NCBI GenBank assembly: GCA_002347705.1 | Contig: DDWY01000100.1 | Location: 1,730 to 9,188, forward strand | Direction of reading: 5' to 3' | DNA: 7,459 nucleotides | Origin: Anaerolineaceae bacterium UBA2274 | GTDB lineage: Bacteria > Chloroflexota > Anaerolineae > Anaerolineales > Anaerolineaceae | Shown: piece after piece, positions 1 through 7,192 of the stretch | Numbering within the stretch: position 1 is the stretch's first letter | How the letters are laid out: each line of letters begins with the position of its first letter | Made by a program: the position numbers and the translations under genes | Notes under the pieces: model-generated | What the model saw: the letters and a program-made list of their open reading frames with translations, nothing else | The model's database searches: none | What the model was told of the DNA's origin: nothing

Positions 1-525
1 CCCCAATCCGGATTGGGAATTAAGCATCTCGATCCGCCGGATGCCGGTTTGAGCCCCCGCCGCATAAATGATAAGCTGTTCTGGCAGGACGGGTGTCAAA
101 TATTCCAGCGTGAGAATGGTCTCTCCGCTTTCTTTGGGCAGGGTAGCCAGCCAGCCGTTTCCGCAAGATGGGGCTTTCGCATCATAGTCACCCACCGCTA
201 CCTCATCTGCCATATATGGATCAAGATATCCCCAAAAGGCTCCCTGCCGCAGCAGTAAAGAGTCTGTCACTTCATCCGCCGGCAGGTTCATGGCAGGCCC
301 GTCTGTCGCCGATGCGGATGGTATGACGACTGCGGTGTTGGTCACCTGGAGAGGGATGGTTGCAGTATTTTGCCTCCCTGCCGGCGTGGCTGCTTTCTGG
401 CTGACCCCACAGCTTGTCTGGGCCAGTACCAGCATCACCAACACCCCGCCCGCAAAACGCTTCCCACCCTGCCAGGAATTGCGGTGCTTTTCTCTTTCAT
501 CAGACCGTGGCGCAAAAAAATTCAT
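1..525 (-). CDS. Exported, probably lipid-anchored protein, N-terminal part (runs off left edge)
   Basis: Reading leftward from the ATG at 525, 175 codons stay open to the window edge, so the 3' end is missing. Seen: a charged n-region of about 27 residues, a hydrophobic stretch (GGVLVMLVLAQ, about 26-36), then TSCG with Cys39 as a possible lipidation site. The -3 residue is Gln rather than Leu, so the lipobox is non-canonical and an uncleaved signal anchor is possible. Residues 41-90 are a Thr/Ala/Pro-rich linker. Residues 95-175 (...APSCGNGWLATLP, then ILTLEYLTPVLPEQLIIYAA and GIRRIEML) resemble the beta-sandwich, discoidin-like surface domains common in Chloroflexota proteins; this is pattern recognition, not a search. 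The start codon overlaps the previous gene's stop as ATGA, which implies translational coupling. GAGAG at 530-534 lies 4 nt before the ATG and could serve as a weak ribosome site. It is the last visible gene of the five-gene envelope operon. Confidence 0.8.
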   Translation of the reverse strand, partial: MNFFAPRSDEREKHRNSWQGGKRFAGGVLVMLVLAQTSCGVSQKAATPAGRQNTATIPLQVTNTAVVIPSASATDGPAMNLPADEVTDSLLLRQGAFWGYLDPYMADEVAVGDYDAKAPSCGNGWLATLPKESGETILTLEYLTPVLPEQLIIYAAGAQTGIRRIEMLNSQSGLG

Positions 526-1163
526 AACAGGCTCTCCCCCAATTGCACCAACTTGAGGATCTCTTCTATTTTCTTGAGATGCATGCCTTTTAGTTCGATT
601 GTCATCCCGCTGGAAGTGCGCTTGATCAGCGGTGATACTTTCGTCCAGCTTAGCAGCTTGGATTGCACGCCGGGAGTGAGCAGACGGTCAGCATCCTCTA
701 CCCCCTGCGCCCAAACCATGTAGCGCTTTCGAAAGGAAGGGCTGCCTGCCTGCACTTCCTGAACGCCCGCTGCTTCCTTTCCGAGTGCGGCGTGAATGAC
801 CTGTGTCTGCAACATTTCCCCCATAGCGCCTAAATTCACCTGTGTAGTTCGTGGACCGATCAAAATGGTCGTTCCCGATTGTGCGCTAGTCCAGGTCGTT
901 TTCTGTTCCATGTTGCTCGAACCGGCTTCGGCATCGGTATCGCTGGAGCGGGAGGTGGCTTCCAGCGTCCACTCGGCGCTGGTGATCCGAAAGCCTTTTA
1001 CCAAACGCTCGCGAATGGTTTCGAACCGCCATCCTTTTTGCTGCACAAATTGCTGCAACTGTTGTTCCACCTGTTTTTGCTTTCTCGTCACCAACAGAAG
1101 GACGATCCCCGCCACAAGCGCTATTCCAGCAAAGACGACAAGATTGAGAAGGATTTCGTTCAT
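522..1163 (-). CDS. Single-TM membrane protein with DUF3137-like cytoplasmic domain
   Basis: 213 residues. Residues 5-26 form one hydrophobic helix followed by RKQK, so the bulk is predicted cytoplasmic (N-out/C-in by the positive-inside rule). Residues 28-42 are Gln-rich and probably helical or coiled. The segment 147-173 (KRYMVWAQG.. then DADRLLTPGVQSKLLSW) followed by GMTIELKG resembles the core pattern of DUF3137 family proteins (Y-x-V-x-A/S-x-D..A..LLTP..., then a beta strand and closing helix). That assignment is inference from memory of the family. Its function is unknown. The start is supported by GAGGT 7 nt upstream of the ATG (1171-1175). It follows the mini-lipoprotein gene by 28 nt and overlaps the next gene by 4 nt (ATGA). 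The same C-terminal layout appears in the 311-residue protein of this operon, so the two may be distant paralogues acting together. Confidence 0.85.
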   Translation of the reverse strand: MNEILLNLVVFAGIALVAGIVLLLVTRKQKQVEQQLQQFVQQKGWRFETIRERLVKGFRITSAEWTLEATSRSSDTDAEAGSSNMEQKTTWTSAQSGTTILIGPRTTQVNLGAMGEMLQTQVIHAALGKEAAGVQEVQAGSPSFRKRYMVWAQGVEDADRLLTPGVQSKLLSWTKVSPLIKRTSSGMTIELKGMHLKKIEEILKLVQLGESLL

Positions 1164-1191
1164 ATTTTTTACCTCACACCAGATATACCGA

Positions 1192-1311
1192 TCATCTGTA
1201 TCGACTGTTTCTATCGATATCGGTCTTGATGTTTACCTTGCAGGCGCTTAGCGTTAAAACCAGCAGGGTAAATGATCCCCAGATGCCAATGGGAAGCTTT
1301 TTAAGCTTCAT
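1192..1311 (-). CDS. Mini-lipoprotein, 39 residues; possibly the stump of a larger lipoprotein
   Basis: A short leftward gene that ordinary length cut-offs miss. It begins at ATG 1311 and ends at TGA 1192-1194. The protein starts MKLKKL, has a hydrophobic core (FTLLVLTLSA), and carries a textbook lipobox L-S-A-C with Cys24 as the predicted lipidated residue. The mature part is only 16 residues (CKVNIKTDIDRNSRYR). The ribosome site GGAAAG directly follows the stop of the upstream gene, 5 nt before this ATG, with a 10-nt gap between the two genes. The phrase C-K-V-N-I-K-T-D-I-D-R-N recalls the start of larger LppM-like lipoproteins (Cys, alternating hydrophobics, then an Asp/Gly/Ser turn). The gene may therefore have lost its body by deletion, since only 28 nt remain before the next gene. 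A genuine tiny lipoprotein is the alternative. The signal peptide and tight operon spacing make translation likely; its role is unknown. Confidence 0.75.
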   Translation of the reverse strand: MKLKKLPIGIWGSFTLLVLTLSACKVNIKTDIDRNSRYR

Positions 1312-1321
1312 AATTCTTTCC

Positions 1322-2257
1322 TCATTCCACTATCTGACCAAGAAGTAAGCGAGGATACCCAAACCAATCAAGCAGATTGGTATTAAAACTACTATCCCAA
1401 GTACTACCACCAGAAGGAACTTGCTCCGCCTGCCTTTCCTCGCGGGAAAGACCGCGGTTTGGTTCTGCTTCTATGGTGGGATCGGGCAATGCCTCCAGCA
1501 AGGTTGCCAACGCAGCCAGGCTGCTGATCCATGTCTGGACAGCTATAAATTGATCAGCCTTAACAAATATTTGTATCGAGCGGTGCAAGTATAACAATAC
1601 TTCGTTGGGCTGAATTTCCACATGACGAAAAACTGCCCAATCCGCATGCCCTGCCATCAGCGATTGCAAGATCTCCGGCATACCGGATTGCGCCAACAGT
1701 TGTTGCGTCCAGGCTTCGTCATCCGCATAGATTGCGTATGCACTCATTTGCGGGTGGGTCCCCTGCATGGGCTGTTTGTTCACCACCCCACTGATCTGTA
1801 CCGGCAGAGATTTACCCGGCAGAATTTGCACTCGCGCCTTGCTCTTAGCGTAAACGCGAATCTCCATGGTGGAGCCGCGATAAATATAAACATCCACCGC
1901 TCTATGATTGATTACACCCCAATAATGGCGCCCAACCACCATATACATGCTGCCTTGCAGTCCCAAAGGCAGGAAGATCGAGTCCAGCATGTTCGCCCGT
2001 CTTTGGATCACAAATCCCATGGCTATGGATGGCGCGATGATCATCCCGGCGATCAGGATCACCCCCAGAACCAGTAATAACAGGGGCGGGTTTCCTGACG
2101 GGTCGCTTGAGACAAACTTGTCCAGTTCAGGAAGTACAAAGGTAAACAATCCCACCAGACAGCATGCCATTACCGGTCCGCCAATCAACAAGATGAGGCA
2201 CCCAATTAACCAGCGCCGTTTTATGTTCTGTACGGCAACATGACCTACCTGATTCAT
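1322..2257 (-). CDS. Multi-TM membrane protein with DUF3137-like domain; C-terminus frameshifted
   Basis: 311 residues as read. Two TM helices are visible at about 16-42 and 58-83, followed by QRR and a soluble, predicted cytoplasmic domain. Within it, residues 100-140 are strand-rich (YMVVGRHYWGVIN.. VDVYIYRG). Residues 172-200 (AYAIYADDEAWTQQLLAQSG.. EILQSL) parallel the DUF3137-like segment of the 213-residue protein in this operon. The start is supported by GAGAGGA 7 nt before the ATG. The gene begins 50 nt after the propeller lipoprotein gene. The last ~35 residues are not membrane-like, but the +1 frame over the same DNA encodes a basic stretch, a strongly hydrophobic helix and a stop (see 1330-1428). 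A one-base insertion (or two-base loss) between about 1429 and 1470 would explain this. The ancestral protein probably had three TM segments. Its function is unknown. Confidence 0.8.
   Translation of the reverse strand: MNQVGHVAVQNIKRRWLIGCLILLIGGPVMACCLVGLFTFVLPELDKFVSSDPSGNPPLLLLVLGVILIAGMIIAPSIAMGFVIQRRANMLDSIFLPLGLQGSMYMVVGRHYWGVINHRAVDVYIYRGSTMEIRVYAKSKARVQILPGKSLPVQISGVVNKQPMQGTHPQMSAYAIYADDEAWTQQLLAQSGMPEILQSLMAGHADWAVFRHVEIQPNEVLLYLHRSIQIFVKADQFIAVQTWISSLAALATLLEALPDPTIEAEPNRGLSREERQAEQVPSGGSTWDSSFNTNLLDWFGYPRLLLGQIVE
1330..1428 (-). other. Out-of-frame coding remnant: C-terminal TM helix and stop of the 311-residue protein
   Basis: In the +1 frame relative to the annotated gene, 1428 down to 1330 reads RRSK (from 1431), then FLLVVVLGIVVLIPIC and LIGLGILAYFLVR, then TAG at 1332-1330. 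This is a clean stop-transfer-type membrane helix ending with a basic residue and a stop just before the next gene's ribosome site. The frame is open rightward only to a TAG at 1471-1473, so the shift must lie between there and 1429. Short homopolymers in that interval (CCC, TTT, AAA on the coding strand) are plausible indel sites. Confidence 0.75.
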
Positions 2258-2307
2258 TTCGCAATCCTCTCAGAAATATCTATCAGGTTTTCCACCTTGT
2301 TCATATT

Positions 2308-4740
2308 TCATCGAACGATTTGTAGCAGGCCGCCACCATCCAGGTTGGATCCACCGCCGCCAACCCATACCGCGCCATATTGATCCACCAATAACGCGGA
2401 AATGTAATTGGTCAGCAGTCCGTTGGCGGTGGTCATCATGTTCCAACCCATTTCCGGGTTGCCATGGAGCAGGCACTTGTCTGTGCCAATCCATATTTCA
2501 CCGTCTGCGCCGCTTGCCAGCGTAGTCAGGCGGGCGTTGCTATAGCCATCTTTCAAAAAATCAACCAGCGTGGTAGCATTTTGCCCATCGAAAACGGATA
2601 CGCCTGTAAAGGTCCCGATCAGCAGATTGCCACTCGGGTCGAGCGCCAATGCCCGGATGTAAACATTCGGAATTTCTTTGCTGTCTTTACCGAACACCAC
2701 CGACAGGCTGTTGTTTGCATACTTTGCCAGTCCCTGGTTTGTGCCGATCCACATGGTTCCACTTTCATCCACCAACACCGCTTGCACATTATCGCCCGGC
2801 AAACCTTCCGCCGTTGTAAGAGTCATCACCTGGTTTCCCTGGCTGTCCAACACGGCTACACCCTTTGAGTCATCCGCCAGCCAGGCGCGATTCTGTTCAT
2901 CCACCGCCACGGCATTGTAAGAATACACATCCTTGAGCGATTGCCACTGATTGTTTTGAAAGCGGGAAGCACTGCCATTGATGATCGATATCCACATCGA
3001 ACCATCCGGCCCAAATGAAATGGCACTCGCCCAGTTCCCGCCTATCGCGCTTTGATCCTGCTGCCGGTAGGTCTGCCACTCCTGCTGCGGGTTTGCTGGA
3101 TCTAGAGCCTGGATCCCATTATCCGTGCCCACCCATAGCATACCGTCGGGGGCGATGGCGAGAGCATCCACAAAATTGCTGGTAAGTCGATCATCCGTTT
3201 TCAGGGGTTGCGCTTTCCCGTTATCATCCAAGAAAATACCTTTGCCGGTACCGAAAATTGCAAATGACGTCTCATTGGTCGTCAGCGCAAGGATCGGCAT
3301 GCCATCCGGCGAGGTGATTTCCTGGTCACAGGTGGCGGATGCCGTGTTATACAGGCACAGCTTACCGCTGCCCAGTGGTGCTGTAGCCACCCACAGCGAT
3401 TCAGCGGGCGCCATAGCCAGTTCGTTGATGCTCGCCAGTTTGGCGGGGCTGTCTGCTCCGAACATCTTCCATGTGCCGTTTTTGTAGGACATCAATCCAC
3501 TGTTCGCCCCGACCCACAGGGTGCCGTCGGCGGAAAATTCAATGGCGCTTGCTTTTTCATCTGGCATGCCGTTTTCTGCGCTGAAGGTTGTAATCTTTCC
3601 ATCGCTGATTTTTGCGATGCCTTTATATCCGCTGGCAACCCAGATGTCATTGCCTTGCACCGTGATATCCGTAACCGAATTCCACAACAAACCATCCTTG
3701 TCAGTGTAATGTAAGAACTCGCCGTTGTTCAAGTCCAGGATTCCCACGCCGGAATACCCCACAATCAGCCGGTGATTTGCCTGGTCACAATAGAGCCGTT
3801 CTATTCTGTAGTTAGCGAGATTGCTGTCCGCAGGGAAAAGTTCCCGCTGTTCCCATTGTGTTGTGTTGAAGTCGAAAATGCTCACGCCTTCCAGTGTTCC
3901 TACCAGAATGCGCGGCTCTGGAATTTCGCAGTATGCCACCGCATTGGCGCTGATGTGTCCCATGCCCTCGGTAGGGATGGTTTGGATCAGTTTCCCGGTA
4001 TCCAACTGCCAGGCGGTCAAACCACCCAGTGTAGCTGCGTACACCACACCGTCTTTTTCAACCAGGTCGCGGATGACGTTGCGATTGGTGTAGACGTAAC
4101 GCCCGCTGGAAATAGAACTGACTGCTGCAGCCGGCACCAGTTCGATAAACTCAACCGAAGCTGCTACGGCATCGACCACCGGAGAGAATTCCTCCCAAGT
4201 TGCTGAATTGGCTCCTGCCAGCATTACAAATTGCTGTTTACCATCCACTACAACAAAGAAGATTTTGCCGCGTTTATCCGGATCACCTTCCACCCCGTTG
4301 AGTTCCACGGCTAGCCCGTTCTCTCCACCCAGGGTTACCGGCTGCGCTGCATCGGCGGAGATTGCCATGCTGCCCTGCAATTGTTGGAATAGCGCCTCAG
4401 CCGTGGTTTCCTGCTCGCTCAGCATACCCATGATCTGGATCACTGGCCCCATATCCGGGTCGGCGCCTGGTGCCAGAATGGTAATATTCCCCCCACTGAT
4501 ATCCAATGCATACCCCTTTGCCGGACGAAAAACGAAACCACCTTCAGGCACATCTACCGGCGCATCCAAAAGGGTTGTATCCACTGCAGGTGCTGATGTT
4601 TGGGCTGGTACTTCTGTACTGACAGCAGGTTCATTGACAGTGCTCTCAATGTTCATTTCGTTTTTGCCGGTACTGCAGCCAAAGGAGAGCAGGACAATTG
4701 CTGTAAGTAAAATGATGCTTGTCTTCTTATTATTCTTCAT
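2308..4740 (-). CDS. Large propeller-repeat lipoprotein (Reg_prop-like, no kinase)
   Basis: 810 residues, first gene of the leftward operon. Residues 1-21 form a lipoprotein signal (MKNNKK, hydrophobic LLTAIVLLSF, then G-C) with predicted lipidated Cys22. Residues 23-60 are a Thr/Ala/Pro/Glu linker. Residues 62-200 look like a small PsbP/DUF1795-type alpha/beta domain (GFVFRP.. GLAVELNG.. IFFVVVDGKQQFVML.. AVAASVEFIE); this is inference. Residues about 222-808 contain fourteen repeats of roughly 43 residues of the form 'xxAlaxDxxGxlWVGTxxGlxxyd' (for example DGTLWVGANSGLMSY, DGMLWVGTDNGIQAL, SGTMWIGTNQGLAKY). Fourteen would make two seven-bladed propellers, as in the sensor half of hybrid two-component proteins. 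Here no Y_Y_Y, TM or kinase domain follows. It is predicted to sit outside the membrane and bind an unknown ligand or partner. The start is supported by GAAAGG about 8 nt upstream, preceded by an A8 tract. Confidence 0.9.
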   Translation of the reverse strand: MKNNKKTSIILLTAIVLLSFGCSTGKNEMNIESTVNEPAVSTEVPAQTSAPAVDTTLLDAPVDVPEGGFVFRPAKGYALDISGGNITILAPGADPDMGPVIQIMGMLSEQETTAEALFQQLQGSMAISADAAQPVTLGGENGLAVELNGVEGDPDKRGKIFFVVVDGKQQFVMLAGANSATWEEFSPVVDAVAASVEFIELVPAAAVSSISSGRYVYTNRNVIRDLVEKDGVVYAATLGGLTAWQLDTGKLIQTIPTEGMGHISANAVAYCEIPEPRILVGTLEGVSIFDFNTTQWEQRELFPADSNLANYRIERLYCDQANHRLIVGYSGVGILDLNNGEFLHYTDKDGLLWNSVTDITVQGNDIWVASGYKGIAKISDGKITTFSAENGMPDEKASAIEFSADGTLWVGANSGLMSYKNGTWKMFGADSPAKLASINELAMAPAESLWVATAPLGSGKLCLYNTASATCDQEITSPDGMPILALTTNETSFAIFGTGKGIFLDDNGKAQPLKTDDRLTSNFVDALAIAPDGMLWVGTDNGIQALDPANPQQEWQTYRQQDQSAIGGNWASAISFGPDGSMWISIINGSASRFQNNQWQSLKDVYSYNAVAVDEQNRAWLADDSKGVAVLDSQGNQVMTLTTAEGLPGDNVQAVLVDESGTMWIGTNQGLAKYANNSLSVVFGKDSKEIPNVYIRALALDPSGNLLIGTFTGVSVFDGQNATTLVDFLKDGYSNARLTTLASGADGEIWIGTDKCLLHGNPEMGWNMMTTANGLLTNYISALLVDQYGAVWVGGGGSNLDGGGLLQIVR

Positions 4741-4884
4741 CTTTGCTACCTTTCTTCTTTTTTTTCTCGGTGGTGCTGATTTTTAGCAGGTAATCGAACA
4801 GGTCCTGTGGATGATTGAAAGTTCTCATGGCATGGTTAGAGGGGTCTTCGAGCGAAGCATTCCAATGGGAATAAGTTGTTCCAC

Positions 4885-4922
4885 AGTTTATCCATATTCG
4901 CAACAGGAAAGATTGATAAACT
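4885..4922. promoter_or_regulatory. 8-bp inverted repeat in the divergent region
   Basis: AGTTTATC (4885-4892) and GATAAACT (4915-4922) are perfect inverted copies separated by 22 bp, so their centres are 30 bp apart, about three helical turns. They lie just downstream of the candidate leftward promoter. They could be a dimer operator on one face of the DNA, or a weak hairpin in the operon leader. No U-tract follows, so it does not look like a terminator. Confidence 0.35.
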
Positions 4923-4948
4923 ACAGGCACAGGGTAAGTCCTTTCCAT

Positions 4949-4975
4949 AGTATAATGTTAACAATACCCCGTCAA
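4949..4975 (-). promoter_or_regulatory. Candidate promoter of the leftward five-gene operon
   Basis: On the minus strand TTGACG (4975-4970) and TATACT (4954-4949) are near-consensus -35 and -10 hexamers, though the 15-nt spacer is short. A short spacer is compatible with an activator-dependent promoter. The -35 lies inside the 11-bp-period repeat array. Transcription from here would give a leader of about 200 nt before the propeller lipoprotein gene. The prediction is by eye only. Confidence 0.4.
4951..4956 (+). promoter_or_regulatory. Candidate -10 box for the rightward regulator gene
   Basis: TATAAT on the plus strand is a perfect -10 hexamer about 56 nt upstream of the inferred TTG start at 5012. 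No convincing -35 is seen 16-18 nt upstream. It overlaps the minus-strand TATACT, so the two divergent promoters would compete for the same DNA. Confidence 0.3.
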
Positions 4976-4998
4976 AAGAACGTCAAATTTCTGACAAG
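4959..4998. promoter_or_regulatory. Four-copy direct repeat with 11-bp period, candidate SARP operator
   Basis: CGTCAAA occurs exactly at 4970-4976 and again at 4981-4987, 11 bp apart with a 4-bp gap. At the same period are weaker copies TAACAAT (4959-4965) and TGACAAG (4992-4998), so CAA recurs four times in register (4962, 4973, 4984, 4995). Tandem heptamers with 4-bp gaps overlapping the -35 are the known binding geometry of SARP-family activators. The neighbouring gene encodes such a protein (now broken). The assignment as its operator is inference. Confidence 0.5.
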
Positions 4999-5011
4999 GT
5001 ATGGTGTTTCA

Positions 5012-7163
5012 TTGAGTACTAATTAGTCTGTAAGGTGTTTTGGCGGATTAACCTTCGAACTGGATGGTTGTCCCTTTACATCATTTGAAACAGACTAAAG
5101 CAAAGCCTTGCTAGCCTATCTTGCGATTGAATCGCAACGGGAGTTGACAAGAAGGCAGCTCGCCAGCTTACTCTGGTCAGACGACCCCGAAGAACGCGCC
5201 CTGCACAACCTCCGCCAGACCCTTTCAAGCTTGCGCAAGACATTGAGCAAAGTTTCCAAGTCCGTAGAGATCATCCTCCCCGACCGGAATACCATCAGCC
5301 TTAACCCCCGGGTGGAGATATGGGTAGATTGTTTAGCCTTCAAGGCGCAGATGCAGCACGCACTATCCAGTTATCAAAACCATGCAAAAAACGGGCAGTT
5401 CCACGTGCTGATCCTCAAACGCTGTATGGACCTGTTTACCGGTAAATTTTTATCTGGCTTTTTACTTAATAAAAGCTACCTGTTTGAAGAATGGCTGGCC
5501 CACACCGGTGAAGAATACAACTTGTTAGCCATCAAAGGCTTCACTCTCTTATCCGTCTATCACGAGAAACGGGCGGAGTACCACCAGGCAGCCGAATACC
5601 TTTCCAGGGTGAGTGCCCTTTGCCCATGGGATGAGACAGTCAGAGATCGAATGATCCGTTTGCTAGACGTGGATCACCAATGGACGGCTGCCAAAAAACA
5701 TTACCACTTGTTACAACACTATCTGAAAAATGAACTGGGTATCGCCCCCACCCAGGATTCCCAAACACTGTATGAACAGATCTGTTTGGCGGCGGATGGG
5801 AAAGCCATCATCACGCCGGAATATGAGCCGGTACCCCACAATTGTCCCTCTCAAACAACGGCATTTGTCGGTAGAGCACATGATCTGGACGAGGTCATGT
5901 TATGACTGATCACCTCGCAATGCCGGCTGATCACCCTCACTTCACTGGGCGGTATTGGCAAAACACGCTTCGCATTGGAGATTGCTGAAAAATCCATCGG
6001 CATCTTTCAGGATGGGGTGTTTTTTGTATCCTTGGTGCCTGCCGCTAATGCATCACAGATCGTCCCTCTGATCGCCGAATCGATGGCGATAAAATTCACC
6101 GATCAGCTTAGTAATCAGAAGCAGTTGCTTGATCAACTCCATGAGAAAGAAATACTGAATGTTTTGGATAATTTTGAGTACCTGCTGACTGATGATCAAA
6201 GCACCGCCATGCTGGACACGCTGCTGAACGGGACTAAAGCAGTCAGGCTGCTTGTTACCTCCCGTGAAGTGTTAAGTCTGATGCAGGAACGCGTGTACCT
6301 GCTTTCTGGTTTGCACTACCCGGAGGCAGTCACGCTCCCCCTGCAAGATATGCCCCAATACAATGCCGTGGATTTGTTTGTGCGCTGCGCCTCGCAAAAA
6401 AAGCCGCGATTCGCGCTCAATGAGAAGAATTATCAAAGCATCATGCGCATATGCCATGTTTTCGAAGGTTTACCTTTGGGCGTGGAACTCGCCGCCGCCA
6501 CCCTTTGTGAACAGGGCTGCAATGAGGTTGCCGAAGTATATGAGCAGAACCTGGGTGCGTTGACCACCCGTATGAGCAACTTCCATCCACGTCATCGCAG
6601 CTTCCATGCTGCCTTCGAAATTTCCGGGAACCTAATGCCGGATAAGTTGAAACAGGTGATGGCAGGGCTATCGTTTTTCCTGGATGGGTTTACCGCTTCA
6701 GCCGCCTCACAGGTTGCTGGCGCTCTGCCGCAAGACCTGGCAGATCTGACATCCAAATCTCTGTTGCGGTTAGATGATGTCAACCGTTACAGCATGCATG
6801 AAGTCATTCGCCAGCTTGTTCGCGCCGATAGCGTTGCAGATGACGTCATGCAGCAGGTGGAGGAAAAACATGCCGCATATTACGCTGATTTCCTCGCAGC
6901 ATTGAAGAGCAGCTTATTGACTGACGGCCAAAGTGAAGCCTTACAAGCCATTCAGATTGAGTATGGTAATCTCTCCTTAGCCAGGCAGTATATGGTCGAC
7001 CACGGTCGCCTGGACCTGCTCGAAAAGAGCATGGACAGCCTGTATCAGTACTTCATGATTCGTAGTCTGTTCGATGAAGGCATTACCTGGTGAAAGCGCA
7101 CTGTGGGTAAAGTGGCGCAGCAATATGGAGAGAACCTTGCCTTGGGCGAATTACTCTGGCGCC
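5012..7163 (+). pseudogene. Broken SARP/AfsR-type regulator (winged helix, BTAD, NB-ARC, start of TPR)
   Basis: One frame carries a recognisable STAND regulator with four in-frame stops and no frameshift: TAG 5024, TAA 5096, TGA 5903, TGA 7091. From the inferred TTG at 5012 the product reads MSTN*SVRCFGGLTFELDG, ..SFETD*SKALLAYLAIE, matching the usual start of BTAD regulators. Then come the winged helix (LLWSDDPEERALHNLRQTLS), the BTAD helices to about 5790 (ELGIAP) and FVGR at 5867. Next are Walker A GGIGKT (5948-5965), Walker B ILNVLDNFEYLL, LLVTSRE, GLPLGVELAAA, an MHD-like MHEVIRQL, and a few TPR-like residues ending near LLWRLG. AfsR-type proteins are much longer at the C-terminus, so the rest is lost at about 7163. 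Reinitiation at TTG 5108 would lack the first winged-helix strands, and reinitiation at TTG 5975 would lack Walker A, so neither piece should work. It diverges from the envelope operon, suggesting a former cognate activator. Confidence 0.85.
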
Positions 7164-7192
7164 TGGGGACAATGGCTCTTTACTACCATTGA
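7150..7192. other. Junction of two truncated convergent genes (rearrangement scar)
   Basis: The rightward regulator remnant (last plausible residues GELLWRLG) and the leftward integrase remnant (last plausible residues NGSKEPLSP) meet here tail to tail, each without its C-terminal half. No inverted repeats or target duplication are visible at the joint. This fits a deletion that removed both 3' ends rather than a simple insertion. The true breakpoint could lie anywhere in the interval. Confidence 0.5.

Noticed and set aside
13..723. Rightward reading frames opposite the two left-hand genes
   Set aside because: Low-complexity, Cys/Pro/Ser-rich antisense products; the minus strand has signal peptide, coupling and domain evidence.
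2270..2311. 13-codon leftward frame (MKYEQGGKPDRYF) starting as ATGA at the end of the propeller gene
   Set aside because: Too short, no signal or composition supporting it, and no ribosome site seen; probably chance in a 50-nt gap.
4730..4948. Leftward 72-codon reading frame overlapping the start of the propeller lipoprotein gene, ending in a Lys-rich tail
   Set aside because: Its ATG abuts the predicted -10 box, so it would lie upstream of the transcript start; the internal ATG at 4828 has no ribosome site; the Lys run comes from the A-rich leader. No family resemblance.
5108..7093. Two separate working genes (265 and 372 codons) starting at TTG 5108 and TTG 5975
   Set aside because: Both starts fall inside conserved motifs (ALLAYLA and FALEIA); the first lacks the winged-helix start, the second lacks Walker A, and both share one frame, so they are pieces of one pseudogene.
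5024..7093. Alternative genetic code or programmed readthrough explaining the in-frame stops
   Set aside because: TAG, TAA and TGA all occur, while neighbouring genes end normally at TGA; nonsense decay is simpler.
7083..7163. Continuation of the integrase frame past LSP (GARVIRPRQGSL...)
   Set aside because: It is the antisense of the regulator's GKVAQQYGENLALGELLW region and has no integrase-like pattern.
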